NCBI GenBank assembly: GCA_903876885.1
Contig: CAIRBP010000097.1
Coordinates: 1-38,774 of the forward strand
Source of the DNA: an uncultured Burkholderiales bacterium
GTDB taxonomy: Bacteria; Pseudomonadota; Gammaproteobacteria; Burkholderiales; Burkholderiaceae_C
Length of the DNA: 38,774 nucleotides
Reading direction: 5' to 3'
The position numbers and the translations under genes were made by a program. Shown here piece by piece: positions 1 to 8,694 of this stretch. The notes under the pieces are model-generated. The model ran no database searches. It saw only the letters and a program-made list of their open reading frames with translations, and had not been told where the DNA came from. How positions within the stretch are numbered: the stretch's first letter is position 1; every line of letters starts with the position of its first letter.

Positions 1-1
1 A

Positions 2-379
2 GCCGAGTTTGAACTAAACGGATGGACGATCGTTGAGACTTTTACACTGGTTGATAATCACAAAATTGATCCTATCATTAAAGATGTTTTAACAATTGTT
101 GAAATACAAAATTTACTTGAATGCTCTGATAACGGGGAAATATTGATCACCGTCAAACGTTTGTGCAAACCCCCATTTCCTCAATCATGGAGTTTATATC
201 TAAAGCCAAACATCAGCCTATTCTCCTCGGACCCCTTCGTAATTGATTTAAAGGTTCAACTCGAATTAGAGTCTCAAGACGCAGAAATCAAGATCAAAAA
301 AATTGAGCACGAAGACTTTAATATTGATATTTTTCTTGAGAAAATGGAAACCTATAAACTCTTTCACTCCAAGAGTTAG
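2..379 (+). CDS. 3' end of an unknown protein (cut by window edge)
   Basis: The frame is open from the first full codon of the window to a TAG at 377-379, giving at least 125 residues, so the gene starts outside the window. A TTG at 143 could be read as a start, but coding-like sequence continues upstream of it, so I treat this as a C-terminal fragment. The visible part is charged and mostly hydrophilic with alternating hydrophobic residues, which suggests a beta-rich soluble domain. There is no signal peptide, membrane segment or motif I recognise. A perfect 9-bp hairpin begins 12 bases after the stop. No function can be given. Confidence 0.6.
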   Translation, partial: AEFELNGWTIVETFTLVDNHKIDPIIKDVLTIVEIQNLLECSDNGEILITVKRLCKPPFPQSWSLYLKPNISLFSSDPFVIDLKVQLELESQDAEIKIKKIEHEDFNIDIFLEKMETYKLFHSKS

Positions 380-390
380 TTTTGTTTATA

Positions 391-414
391 GCTCCTAAAC
401 TGTAATTTAGGAGC
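391..414. terminator. Perfect 9-bp hairpin between convergent genes
   Basis: GCTCCTAAA (391-399) and TTTAGGAGC (406-414) are perfect inverted copies around a 6-base loop. The hairpin sits 12 bases past the stop of the leftmost gene and 42 bases past the stop of the convergent dehydrogenase gene. The run of T after the stem is weak on both sides. A bidirectional terminator is the simplest reading. Confidence 0.55.
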
Positions 415-456
415 GCAATTTACCTTAAGCAAATTTCAATAAAAGTTTTTGATTAA

Positions 457-1494
457 TTACTTGCTTTTTTTAGATTTTTTAATCTTAGATTTTGACAAGG
501 TTTTTTTCGCTAAGGGTGAGGACATTTTTTCTAGTACATCGTAGACCGCAGCCGTGTCGTTTTTCTCGTGCCCCATACCCATAGCACCGTTATAAACAGC
601 AATAGTTGCGTTAAAGATGGGCGCAGCCACTCGCTCACGATTTAGAGCTTCTGCAATTAACTTCATATCTTTTTGCCAAACCTCAACTTTCATCGTAATT
701 TCTTTGGCCCATCCCTCTTGCTGCATCATGGGGCCTCTGATTTGTAACATGCGCGAACCTCCAGCGCCGTCACTTAAAACCTTTACTGAGGTAGATACTG
801 GAATCCCAAACCTCTCGCCTAACAACAGCGCCTCTGCTGTGGAGACGTTATGAATAGCCACCAACAAGTTGGCCATCAACTTCATATTCATGCCGTTTCC
901 AAAATCACCCAAATTAAAGTGTGCCTTTGAGAAACCCTCAAAAACATGCGTTACGCTCTCAACTGCTTTAGTGGGCCCACTGGCGTAGACTGTTAAATCT
1001 TTCCTAGCGGCCTGAGCACCCGTACCCGAGAGCGGACAATCTAAGAGCGTTACTCCAGCAGTTTGCATGACATCGCGGGCTTTACGCTTATCTTCAACAT
1101 CTAAGGTACTCGTCTCTATTACGATAAGGCCCTTGTTTGACTTAACTGATAAGGCATGGGCAGTAGCCATCAAGGCACCAGCACTTGGTAGGGATGTGAT
1201 TAAAACTTGCGAGTCCTTGGCGACGCTTTGGGTATCAACACGGATTAGACCCCCAACTTTTTTGAATGCTTTTAGAGCTTGCTCACTCGGATCGAATCCG
1301 CAGACATCAAATCCCGCCTTAATGAGATTGTTTGCCATAGCAGAGCCCATTATTCCAAGACCTATTACACCGATGCGCTTAATCTTAGGTGTACTCGCTT
1401 TAGAAGACATTGGGGCTGCATTAGCTAATTTAGACCCAGTTTTAGACCCGGTTGTTTTAATGGACTTAGATTTTAGAATCGCTTTGGTGTTCAT
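457..1494 (-). CDS. 3-hydroxyisobutyrate dehydrogenase family NAD(P)-dependent oxidoreductase with basic tails
   Basis: This is a beta-hydroxyacid dehydrogenase, likely oxidising or reducing a small hydroxy/oxo acid with NAD(P). The Rossmann dinucleotide motif GVIGLGIMGS lies near residue 42. The substrate loop DCPLSGTGAQAA and the NMKLMANLLV helix with the usual catalytic lysine follow in the family order. The ATG at 1494 has GGAG seven bases upstream, so the N-terminal extension of about 40 residues appears to be translated. Both ends are Lys/Ser-rich and outside the family's usual length of about 290 residues. The tail ends in KSKIKKSKKSK. An internal Met at residue 29 is an alternative start. 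It is monocistronic, with a divergent hydrolase gene upstream. Confidence 0.85.
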   Translation of the reverse strand: MNTKAILKSKSIKTTGSKTGSKLANAAPMSSKASTPKIKRIGVIGLGIMGSAMANNLIKAGFDVCGFDPSEQALKAFKKVGGLIRVDTQSVAKDSQVLITSLPSAGALMATAHALSVKSNKGLIVIETSTLDVEDKRKARDVMQTAGVTLLDCPLSGTGAQAARKDLTVYASGPTKAVESVTHVFEGFSKAHFNLGDFGNGMNMKLMANLLVAIHNVSTAEALLLGERFGIPVSTSVKVLSDGAGGSRMLQIRGPMMQQEGWAKEITMKVEVWQKDMKLIAEALNRERVAAPIFNATIAVYNGAMGMGHEKNDTAAVYDVLEKMSSPLAKKTLSKSKIKKSKKSK

Positions 1495-1811
1495 TTGATC
1501 TCCACAATTTAATTTACCAGAAGTCTACACACAAATGAGGAGGTAGTTCACTATTCACCAATTAAATTCACCTCTAGATCTCGCAGTCCAATTCTATGAG
1601 TGAAACCCATGGTTGAAGCCCATCTAGGGGAAATACCAATTGTTTTAGATCAATCGATCACCTCAAATGGATCCCTTATCACGCCTTGACGTGCCTGCTA
1701 GTTTCACAAACCAAGTTCTAAAGCGCGAGTTGGATCTGAGTCGAATTAATTAGATTAGTTCAGGGTAGATCCAATAGCGCTAGATGAGTTATTTTTAATT
1801 CGGAGTAAGTC
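1495..1811. other. Divergent intergenic region, 317 bp
   Basis: This region separates the divergent dehydrogenase and hydrolase genes and must hold both promoters. I see no gene or RNA here. Two copies of ATTCACC (1553-1559 and 1566-1572), 13 bases apart in direct orientation, lie about 60 bases upstream of the dehydrogenase start. They could be half-sites for a regulator, but this is weak. Confidence 0.3.
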
Positions 1812-2597
1812 ATGCAAGCAACCCTTAATGGTCTAGACATCCATTACGAAATTACTGGAAGTGGCACAGGTCCTTGGATAACTCTATCTCACTCACTGGC
1901 TTGTTCATCCGATATGTGGAAGCCTCAAGTTGAGTTACTAAAAAAACACTTCACTGTTCTTTGTTACGACACTCGCGGACACGGACGCACAGCGACTACT
2001 CCTGGCCCTTACACACTTGAACAACTTGCGGACGACGCACACGCACTATTAAGACATCTCAAGATTGAAAAAACTCATTGGATGGGTCTTTCTATGGGAG
2101 GAATGATTGGTCAAGTACTAGCCATAAGACATCCTGAGTGCTTAGATAAAGTAATTATTGCTGATAGTACCGGCAAAGCCCCTCCCAACGGAGTTGCAAT
2201 GTGGGCAGAGAGGGCTGAGACTGCTCGAACGAAGGGCATGGCTGCTTTGGTTGAACCCACATTAGGGAGGTGGTTCACCCCTCCCTTTCACAACTCACAG
2301 CCTGAGGTTTTAAAAGAGATAGGTGCACTGATCGAATCAACCTCTGTGGAAGGATACGCAGCTTGTTGCGCAGCAATTGGACTAATTGATAATTTAGAGG
2401 GCTTAAAGAAATTATCCCATCAAGCCCTAGTTATAGTTGGAGACCAGGACTTGGCTACGCCACTTGCAGCTTCAGAAGCCATACACAAAAGCTGGGCTCA
2501 TTCAGAATTGGTTGTGATTAAGGACGCAGCCCACCTCTCCAACCTTGAACAAGTAACGGCTTACAACAATTGCATTACGAAATTTTTATTGGATTAG
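1812..2597 (+). CDS. Alpha/beta hydrolase, 3-oxoadipate enol-lactonase-like
   Basis: This is a cytosolic alpha/beta hydrolase of 261 residues, the usual length for the PcaD/BioH-like group. The oxyanion region SHSLACSSDMW is near residue 26. The nucleophile elbow GLSMGGMIG places Ser at residue 94. The acid is in VIVGDQDLATP and the histidine in AAHLSNLEQ near the C-terminus, so the triad is complete. The ATG at 1812 follows GGAG at a normal distance. It lies upstream of the ABC importer genes on the same strand, so its substrate may be related to what the importer takes up, but a 278-bp gap separates them. The exact reaction (enol-lactone or ester hydrolysis) cannot be read from the sequence. 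Confidence 0.8.
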   Translation: MQATLNGLDIHYEITGSGTGPWITLSHSLACSSDMWKPQVELLKKHFTVLCYDTRGHGRTATTPGPYTLEQLADDAHALLRHLKIEKTHWMGLSMGGMIGQVLAIRHPECLDKVIIADSTGKAPPNGVAMWAERAETARTKGMAALVEPTLGRWFTPPFHNSQPEVLKEIGALIESTSVEGYAACCAAIGLIDNLEGLKKLSHQALVIVGDQDLATPLAASEAIHKSWAHSELVVIKDAAHLSNLEQVTAYNNCITKFLLD

Positions 2598-2875
2598 CGC
2601 GCCTGAGCTTATTCAATGCCTAATCAATGCCTTAGCCACTAGAGGAATATACGTAGACACAGCCTTTGATTGTTGCCTTAACATGACACTGAGTCTAACG
2701 ATTGCCAGCTAGTACTTGGAGTTATACCGATCAACGGATTAAATGTATTTATAAAGTATTTTTGTTTTTTGATTTTCAACTCTCACTCAGCTTTCATCTT
2801 CTCTTTATTGAGCCAATATTTATTCATCTCAAAGATTTTTATTATTTAAGTTCCTCACCAATTGGAGTTAACACA

Positions 2876-4108
2876 ATGAAAAAAGTGATTCTCACATCTA
2901 TCCTTTTCGCATTTAATGCCTTGAGTATTCAAGCCTATGCAGCCGATAAAGTTAAGGTTGGTATATTGCTACCACTGACTGGCACATTTGCAGCTGTAGC
3001 GGACACGCAAAAAGAGGGGGCACTCCTTGCAATTGAAGATGTGAATAAACGTGGTGGCCTGAATATGCCCGGCGGTAAAGTTGAGGTTGAAGGGGTGGTC
3101 GAAGATGATGAGGCAAAACAAGATGTTGGAGTGCGTCGTTATCGGTACATGAGAGAGGAAGGTATCAAAGGACTTGGAGGACAAACGTTTGCACCTCTCG
3201 CCTACGCAATCAATGCACTGGTCGGTAAAGACCCATTACCCTATTACCCCGTTTGTGTCATGTCAAAAGATGCCTTTCAAAAGGGCAAGTTATCAGATAC
3301 AACTTTTGCGACAGCCTATAGCCCTTGGACTGTCGGTTGGATGGCGGGGTACTCGGCGGTAAAAACACTCGGTAAGAAGAAAATATTTTTCCTTGCAAGA
3401 GCAGATAGCTTTGGCTGGGATATTAGAGACGGTGTTTACGCTGCTGCGAAGCAATACGGAGCTGAAATCGTGGGTTACGATGAAGTCTCCCTTGGCACCG
3501 CGGACTTCACAACTGTTTTGCAAAAGGTTCGTGCTGCAAAACCAGACGTATTTATTGCAGCTCAATTTGCAGCAGATGCAGTTGCCCTTTTAAAACAAGT
3601 TCAACAAATGGGGCTGAACAAAGAAACCACAATATTCAACGCATTTATAACAAACGTAGTCGCTAAAGGACTTCCCCCTGAGGCGTTGGAAAATGTCTAT
3701 GCGATGCATTACTACTACTATGATTTAAACGGTTTTGCAGACAAAGAGGTTGCAAAATCATCTAAGGAATTTGCAGATAAATACCGCGCTAAATACGGTC
3801 ATCCTCCAGATGCTTATGCAGCTATTGCATACATCGGATACTCAGAAATGCTGAGGGGTTTTGAAGAAGCTAAGTCCTTTGATCCTGCCAAAGTAGCCGC
3901 GGTCATGCGCTCACAAGATGGTAAATTTAATACCATGAAAGGACCTGCTTTATGGAGAGAGGACCACGCCGCGGAATATAAATATGCAGCTTTCCTGGTT
4001 AAGGGTAAGGGAGCTAAAGACCGTAAAAACGAATGGGATCTCTTTAACGTAATCAATGGTCTAGGCGGCGAAGAGGTTATGCCAAGCCTGAAATCCTTAG
4101 GCTATTAA
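2876..4108 (+). CDS. Branched-chain-type ABC transporter substrate-binding protein
   Basis: This is a periplasmic receptor of the LivJ/LivK (Peripla_BP_6) family, 410 residues. I choose the ATG at 2876. It has GGAG eight bases upstream and is followed directly by a Sec signal peptide (MKKVILTSILFAFNA, cleavage after AYA at residue 22). The longer open frame upstream is rich in Phe/Leu and not protein-like. The mature protein begins DKVKVGILLPLTGTFA, the classic first strand of this fold, and later has the IAAQFAADAVALLKQ segment of the second lobe. It heads a gene set encoding two ATPases and two permeases. Such systems import amino acids, amides, urea or aromatic acids, and the ligand is unknown here. 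Confidence 0.9.
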   Translation: MKKVILTSILFAFNALSIQAYAADKVKVGILLPLTGTFAAVADTQKEGALLAIEDVNKRGGLNMPGGKVEVEGVVEDDEAKQDVGVRRYRYMREEGIKGLGGQTFAPLAYAINALVGKDPLPYYPVCVMSKDAFQKGKLSDTTFATAYSPWTVGWMAGYSAVKTLGKKKIFFLARADSFGWDIRDGVYAAAKQYGAEIVGYDEVSLGTADFTTVLQKVRAAKPDVFIAAQFAADAVALLKQVQQMGLNKETTIFNAFITNVVAKGLPPEALENVYAMHYYYYDLNGFADKEVAKSSKEFADKYRAKYGHPPDAYAAIAYIGYSEMLRGFEEAKSFDPAKVAAVMRSQDGKFNTMKGPALWREDHAAEYKYAAFLVKGKGAKDRKNEWDLFNVINGLGGEEVMPSLKSLGY

Positions 4109-4155
4109 TAGGTACGAGAGTTTTTAGATCATCACTCCTAAATATCATTTAACTT

Positions 4156-5007
4156 GTGAATAGCACTTCTTCTACGCCCTCTGATCAATCAATCATTTTG
4201 CAAGCCAAAGGCGTTACAAAACGCTTTGGCGGCATGACTGCGGTTGACCAAGTAAACTTTGCTTTAAAAGAGAATGAAGTAGTCGCCATCCTTGGTTCTA
4301 ATGGGGCAGGCAAAACTACTTTTTTCAACTTACTAACTGGACTTTTTGCACCTTCAGAAGGTTCAATCCATTACAAAGGCAAGGACATCACCAACCTCTC
4401 ACCGGCTGAGCGTGTTGCGATGGGCATTACTCGTTCATTCCAGCTGACATCTACATTTGATACGTTATCGGTTATTGATAATTTGGTTTTAGCTTATTAC
4501 AGATCTGTTAACAGTGGTTCAATTTGGTCATTGTTTACCACCAAAACCAAAGGTTTGCATAAATTACCGGCAATACTTGAAGCTTTAGATACTTTTGATC
4601 TTCTAGAAATTCAAAGTAGAAACGTACAAAGTCTGAGTCTTGGCGAGAAAAGAAGACTTGAAATCGCGATGGCAATAACTGCCAATCCAAAAGTTTTACT
4701 TCTTGATGAGCCATTAGCTGGTCTAGCGGAAACCGAGATCAAGGGTGTTTTAGGCGTTTTGCGAAAGCAATTTGGCAAACAAACTATCTTAATAGTTGAA
4801 CACAAAATATCCCATATCCAAGACTTTGCTCAACGCTTAGTAGTAATGCACGATGGACGCATCATCGCAGAGGGAGGATACGAGGAGTGCATGCAACATC
4901 CCGAGGTTAGACGAAGTTACTGGCAAATCGATGACTCAATAAACGAGGAGTCTCAAAATGAGGATTGGGGTAATGAAGCATCCGTTTTGACACAAACCTC
5001 CAACTAG
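4156..5007 (+). CDS. livG: LivG-type ABC transporter ATP-binding protein
   Basis: This is the first ATPase of the branched-chain-type importer, 283 residues. Walker A (GSNGAGKT) is at 47-54, signature LSLGE at 160-164, Walker B VLLLDE at 180-185 and the switch histidine in VEHKI. The segment QLTSTFDTLSVIDNL is typical of LivG, which has a longer middle domain than LivF. The GTG at 4156 is the only early start and has no clear ribosome-binding site, so the N-terminus is uncertain by a few residues. The acidic, Asn/Ser-rich last 25 residues extend beyond the usual end. It starts 47 bases after the receptor gene. Confidence 0.9.
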   Translation: MNSTSSTPSDQSIILQAKGVTKRFGGMTAVDQVNFALKENEVVAILGSNGAGKTTFFNLLTGLFAPSEGSIHYKGKDITNLSPAERVAMGITRSFQLTSTFDTLSVIDNLVLAYYRSVNSGSIWSLFTTKTKGLHKLPAILEALDTFDLLEIQSRNVQSLSLGEKRRLEIAMAITANPKVLLLDEPLAGLAETEIKGVLGVLRKQFGKQTILIVEHKISHIQDFAQRLVVMHDGRIIAEGGYEECMQHPEVRRSYWQIDDSINEESQNEDWGNEASVLTQTSN

Positions 5008-5089
5008 ATGAGATTTAGTTAAACGGGGCTGTATACACACTACCGAAAAATTAATCCTTGCCCAAGCATTCAGACTACACCCACATGCA

Positions 5090-5782
5090 ATGACTGATTT
5101 AAAGACCACACTTGAAGTTACGGACTTGAACGTTTCACGCGCGCAGGCTCACGTACTCTTTGATATTAATATGCATCTAAGAGCTCGAGAGATCGTGGCT
5201 TGCGTGGGGAGAAACGGTGCTGGTAAATCTACACTGCTTAAGAGTATCGTAGGGTTTTTAAAAGTAGACAGCGGATCTGTAACGGGTCTTGGCGCCACTT
5301 TAACTGGTCAAAAACCCTTTGAAATTGCCCGTTTAGGAGTTAAGTATGTGCCTCAGGATAAACGCGTTTTCTCTGAACTTACCGTGCGCGAAAATCTAGA
5401 ACTAGGAAGCTACGCGAGCGCTGACTATGACTGGGACCGTGTAATTACTTTTTTCCCTAAACTCAAAATACTCATGGACCGACAAGCAGGCCATCTAAGT
5501 GGAGGGGAGCGCCAAATGTTAATGATTGGGCGCGCTATTTTGGGAAGTCCTCAAGTAATCTTAATTGACGAACCAACTGAGGGACTTTCCCCAATGATCG
5601 TTCAACACTTAAAGCATGTTTTCAAAGAACTCAGTAAAAGTGCATCGGTTTTAATTGTTGAGCAAAATCTACCGCTTGTATGCTCAATTGCTGAACGTGT
5701 TTACGCCATCAAAGAGGGGAGACTCGTAGCGGAGTTGAGTGGGGATATGGTTACACCGTCTCACTGTGAAAATTACCTTTGA
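5090..5782 (+). CDS. livF: LivF-type ABC transporter ATP-binding protein
   Basis: This is the second ATPase of the importer, 230 residues, near the usual LivF length. Walker A (GRNGAGKS) is at 40-47, the Q-loop region is YVPQDKRVF, signature LSGGE is at 136-140, Walker B ILIDE at 157-161 and the H-loop region is VEQNLPLV. The QNLP sequence is the standard LivF variant of the switch loop, where Gln replaces His. It would pair with LivG as a heterodimer under the two permeases. The gene begins 82 bases after livG and ends 9 bases before the LivM-type permease, so it is almost certainly cotranscribed. The start lacks an obvious ribosome-binding site. Confidence 0.9.
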   Translation: MTDLKTTLEVTDLNVSRAQAHVLFDINMHLRAREIVACVGRNGAGKSTLLKSIVGFLKVDSGSVTGLGATLTGQKPFEIARLGVKYVPQDKRVFSELTVRENLELGSYASADYDWDRVITFFPKLKILMDRQAGHLSGGERQMLMIGRAILGSPQVILIDEPTEGLSPMIVQHLKHVFKELSKSASVLIVEQNLPLVCSIAERVYAIKEGRLVAELSGDMVTPSHCENYL

Positions 5783-5791
5783 GTTAAAAAA

Positions 5792-6775
5792 ATGATAATG
5801 AAATCTATTCGTTGGTGGCAAACTATATTAATTGTTTTTGGAGGACTTTGGGTTGCAGCCAGATTTACTCCACTGCCATTTATGAATGAGATATTGATTT
5901 TCTCAATTTATACGATCGGCTGTAACTTTCTTCTTGGCAGGGTTGGTTTTATATCGTTTGGACAACCAGCGTATCTCGCTGTCGGTGCATACGGAACGGC
6001 TTTTTACCTCTCCTACTTTGGCACCAATCCGTATATCGGCATTTTGGTTGGTGTGGCAGCTGGACTCGTATTCTCTGTAGTGATTGGATTACTTTTTGTA
6101 AGACTCAGAAGCGATTACTTTGCATTAGTTAATTTAGCACTTGCGGTTATTATTTTCTTTATCTTGCAAAAAGTTCTTGCTGATATCACTAAAGGCGACA
6201 ATGGGCTTTGGTTCTTAACCAATATCGATGCCACCCCGGTTTTTAACCTCACACGTCCCTCTGAGTTTTTTAATTTCTGCTTGTTACTCGGTATATTTGT
6301 CTGGGGGCTTTATAAGTACATTGACGACACACTATTTGGCGCTTGTTGTTTGGCTACGAAAATTAATGAAATAAAGCTTCAGTTTATTGGTTATAACAAT
6401 TTTAAGATTCGACTTCTTGCCTTTGTAATCGCCAACACAACCACAGCTCTTGCGGGCACTCTTTACGCTATTTATTCCGGATTCGTAAACCCAGAGATGA
6501 CCAGTGCAGCGAGAGCTGCAGATCCGGTTGTTGTAACGATTCTTGGAGGAGTTGGCTCGCTATGGGGACCATTGGTAGGGACTATCGCTTACACAGGCCT
6601 TAGAGATGTTGCAAGTAAATTCATAGGCAACTGGGAGTTGTTGGTTGGACTAATACTTGTTTTTGTAATGATGACCAACTCTGTTGGTCTTTACGGAACA
6701 TTTGAGGCTTGGGGACAAAAGCTCAAAGACTGGTTACGTAAAATAACCCATCCATCTAAAACCCAAGCGCTCTAA
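5792..6775 (+). CDS. livM: LivM-type ABC transporter permease
   Basis: This is an inner-membrane permease of 327 residues with about eight to ten hydrophobic segments. The LivM hallmark GRVGFISFGQPAYLAVGAYG is near residues 49-68. The cytoplasmic coupling region follows at NEIKLQFIGYNNFKIRLLAFVIA, where the LivM family normally has an EA-like loop. GGVGSLWGPLVG near residue 252 is also characteristic. Translation starts 9 bases after livF. It would form the channel with the LivH-type partner encoded next. Confidence 0.9.
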   Translation: MIMKSIRWWQTILIVFGGLWVAARFTPLPFMNEILIFSIYTIGCNFLLGRVGFISFGQPAYLAVGAYGTAFYLSYFGTNPYIGILVGVAAGLVFSVVIGLLFVRLRSDYFALVNLALAVIIFFILQKVLADITKGDNGLWFLTNIDATPVFNLTRPSEFFNFCLLLGIFVWGLYKYIDDTLFGACCLATKINEIKLQFIGYNNFKIRLLAFVIANTTTALAGTLYAIYSGFVNPEMTSAARAADPVVVTILGGVGSLWGPLVGTIAYTGLRDVASKFIGNWELLVGLILVFVMMTNSVGLYGTFEAWGQKLKDWLRKITHPSKTQAL

Positions 6776-6851
6776 AACTAAGTTAATAACTCAACACACT
6801 AATGTTCACCTCCACTCGATTTTGATTCAATAAAGCGAACCGTAAATCATT

Positions 6852-7718
6852 ATGACTCTTCAACTATTAATCTCTGGAATCATCTTTGGGGTCAGCTTAT
6901 CTAGCATTTACTTTCTCATCTCCGTTGGACTTTCCCTGTGCTTCGGAATCATGCGTGTCATCAGCTTGGATCAGTTCCTCTATTACTCCTTGGGTGCTTA
7001 TTTCGCCTACAGCGTGAGCTTACTTACACAAAATCTTTGGCTAGGTATTTTGGTAGGAACACTGGCAAGCGCGTTGTTTTCATGGTTGGTTGAAAGACTA
7101 ATTTTCAAGAAAATATATGAACGCGAAATCACCTTCAGTATGATCACGTCCTTTGGTATTTTGCTTGCAGGCATTGGACTTATCAAAAGTATTTGGGGCC
7201 TTGTGCCTCGTCCCGTGCAAATGCCTCTTGGTGAACAGTTTAACTTAATGGGTACAGAGATACCTGTTTACCGCCTGTTGGTCATCTTGATTGCCGCTTG
7301 TGTGTATGCTGGAATTTGGTTGTTTCTGCACAAAACCATTATTGGTAAGGCCATCCGTGCAAGTCTAGAGGATACTGAACACGTAGAGGGGCTTGGTATT
7401 AATGCGTCCCAGCTTTTCACTATTACATTTGTTATTGCTGGTGGCTTATCCGGATTAGCAGGTGGTATCTACGCACCTTTGATAATGGTTGAGCCCTACA
7501 TGGGTTTAGAGATTTTGGCTTTCGTATTCATGGTTGTCATCATAGGTGGTTTGGGGAGCATCAAAGGAACCCTTTACTCCTCTTTACTTGTCGGCCAGGT
7601 CGTATCCCTTGGCTCACTTATCTACGCACCATTAGCTATCATGGCCCCTTTTGCCGTGATGCTACTTATTCTTCTGATACGTCCAACGGGATTATTCGGT
7701 GGTGCCATCACAAAATAA
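6852..7718 (+). CDS. livH: LivH-type ABC transporter permease
   Basis: This is the second membrane subunit, 288 residues, the normal LivH length. It has repeated hydrophobic helices, the N-terminal SLSSIYFLISVGLSLCFGIM segment, the coupling loop GKAIRASLEDTEHVEGLGIN (near residues 165-184), and a C-terminal GGLGSIKGTLYSSLLVGQV motif. It is the last gene of the importer set and begins 76 bases after livM. The set order (receptor, G, F, M, H) differs from the enteric livKHMGF order. A long imperfect hairpin follows the stop. Confidence 0.9.
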   Translation: MTLQLLISGIIFGVSLSSIYFLISVGLSLCFGIMRVISLDQFLYYSLGAYFAYSVSLLTQNLWLGILVGTLASALFSWLVERLIFKKIYEREITFSMITSFGILLAGIGLIKSIWGLVPRPVQMPLGEQFNLMGTEIPVYRLLVILIAACVYAGIWLFLHKTIIGKAIRASLEDTEHVEGLGINASQLFTITFVIAGGLSGLAGGIYAPLIMVEPYMGLEILAFVFMVVIIGGLGSIKGTLYSSLLVGQVVSLGSLIYAPLAIMAPFAVMLLILLIRPTGLFGGAITK

Positions 7719-7719
7719 A

Positions 7720-7757
7720 AGTTTATCCATCCCGCCACCTGAATGGATACTTAAACT
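7720..7757. terminator. Imperfect hairpin between livH and convergent deacetylase
   Basis: AGTTTA-TCCAT (7720-7730) can pair with ATGGA (7743-7747) and TAAACT (7752-7757), with a 4-base bulge and a 12-base loop. It lies just past the livH stop and overlaps the 3' end of the convergent gene. There is no T-run, so this is a weak terminator call based mainly on position. Confidence 0.35.
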
Positions 7758-8635
7758 GGGGCTGGAAACTGTGACCTATAAAGATTAGAGATCTGTTCAC
7801 CCGTTTGAATGAGTACGCCGGGGCGTGACTGAATGTGATCTAGGAGTTTCTCAAGGTATCCAATGCGGTGTGCTACGCCAGAAACATAAGGATGAACGCT
7901 GATGGCCATAACTCTTGGAATAGTTTCGCCCTCTGCCCAAAGCCGCTCAAATTGATCTTTACCCCTTAAAAGCATTTCATCCGAACGGTTGTGCTGTAAA
8001 AGCATCATCGGAATATCATTTAACTCAACCGTGTAAGGAACAGATAGTACAGGCTTTGGATTGGCTTTGATCCAAACTGGTTGATCGTCTAATACCCAGT
8101 CTGCAACGTATTCAATTCCGCTTGCTGATAAGCAGTCAAGCGTGTTGTCATCCTCAGTTAAACCTGGACTCTCCCACCCTACAGGCGCCTTACCGCAAAA
8201 CGCTTTAATCGTATCCACGGTTTGCTGGACCGACTCAAGTTGATTCGCAACTTTATGCATCGGCCCTTGAACAAATCCGTGACCCATGATCTCCCACTGC
8301 TTTGTCAAAGCAGCTTCAACGACTCTTGGGTATGACTGGCAGACAATTCCATTGGTTGCCATGGTCGGCACAATGGAGCGTTGATTAAGGGCATCAAATA
8401 TGCGCCAAAAGCCAGCTCTCATACCGTACTCATGCCATGCCCAATTTGGCAAGTCAGGTTGCAAAGGTTGGCCCATAGGGGGGCTAAGAACGGTGCGCGG
8501 CATCGCACGCTCGATGCTCCAATGCTCCACATTTACTATTAGCCATACCAATATTCTTGCATTCGAGGATAATTTAAATTTTGGACGATCAACAATCGCA
8601 GTGTAAGGAGCTCTGTCGCTTAAGAGATTTGGCAT
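7751..8635 (-). CDS. Polysaccharide deacetylase family protein (PuuE-like subgroup)
   Basis: This is a 294-residue NodB-fold protein of the subgroup often annotated as polysaccharide deacetylase or allantoinase-like. The first metal-motif position reads VNVEHW (35-39), where true chitin deacetylases have TFDDG. The second motif appears as EIMGHGFVQGPMHK (His119 and a later His). The early YGMRAGFWRIFDAL and the late ISVHPYVSGVAHRIGYLE are typical of this subgroup. It has no signal peptide, so a small-molecule C-N hydrolase acting in the cytosol is more likely than cell-wall deacetylation. It is convergent with the ABC importer and 59 bases downstream of the VOC gene on the same strand. Confidence 0.8.
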   Translation of the reverse strand: MPNLLSDRAPYTAIVDRPKFKLSSNARILVWLIVNVEHWSIERAMPRTVLSPPMGQPLQPDLPNWAWHEYGMRAGFWRIFDALNQRSIVPTMATNGIVCQSYPRVVEAALTKQWEIMGHGFVQGPMHKVANQLESVQQTVDTIKAFCGKAPVGWESPGLTEDDNTLDCLSASGIEYVADWVLDDQPVWIKANPKPVLSVPYTVELNDIPMMLLQHNRSDEMLLRGKDQFERLWAEGETIPRVMAISVHPYVSGVAHRIGYLEKLLDHIQSRPGVLIQTGEQISNLYRSQFPAPV

Positions 8636-8694
8636 GATATGAAAAGATTAATGATAGAAAAATTTGTGGCTTGAGTTTTTTGACAAAAAATATT

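Noticed and set aside
1067-1498. Long plus-strand open frame opposite the hydroxyacid dehydrogenase gene.
   Set aside because: It is the antisense shadow of a gene with complete family motifs and has no motif or ribosome-binding site of its own.
2613-2632. Direct repeat of TCAATGCCT, 11 bases apart, upstream of the ABC receptor gene.
   Set aside because: Only two short copies about 240 bases from the start; not enough to call an operator.
2702-2875. 58-residue N-terminal extension of the ABC receptor.
   Set aside because: It is Phe/Leu/Ser-rich without family resemblance, and the internal ATG at 2876 has a ribosome-binding site and begins a textbook signal peptide.
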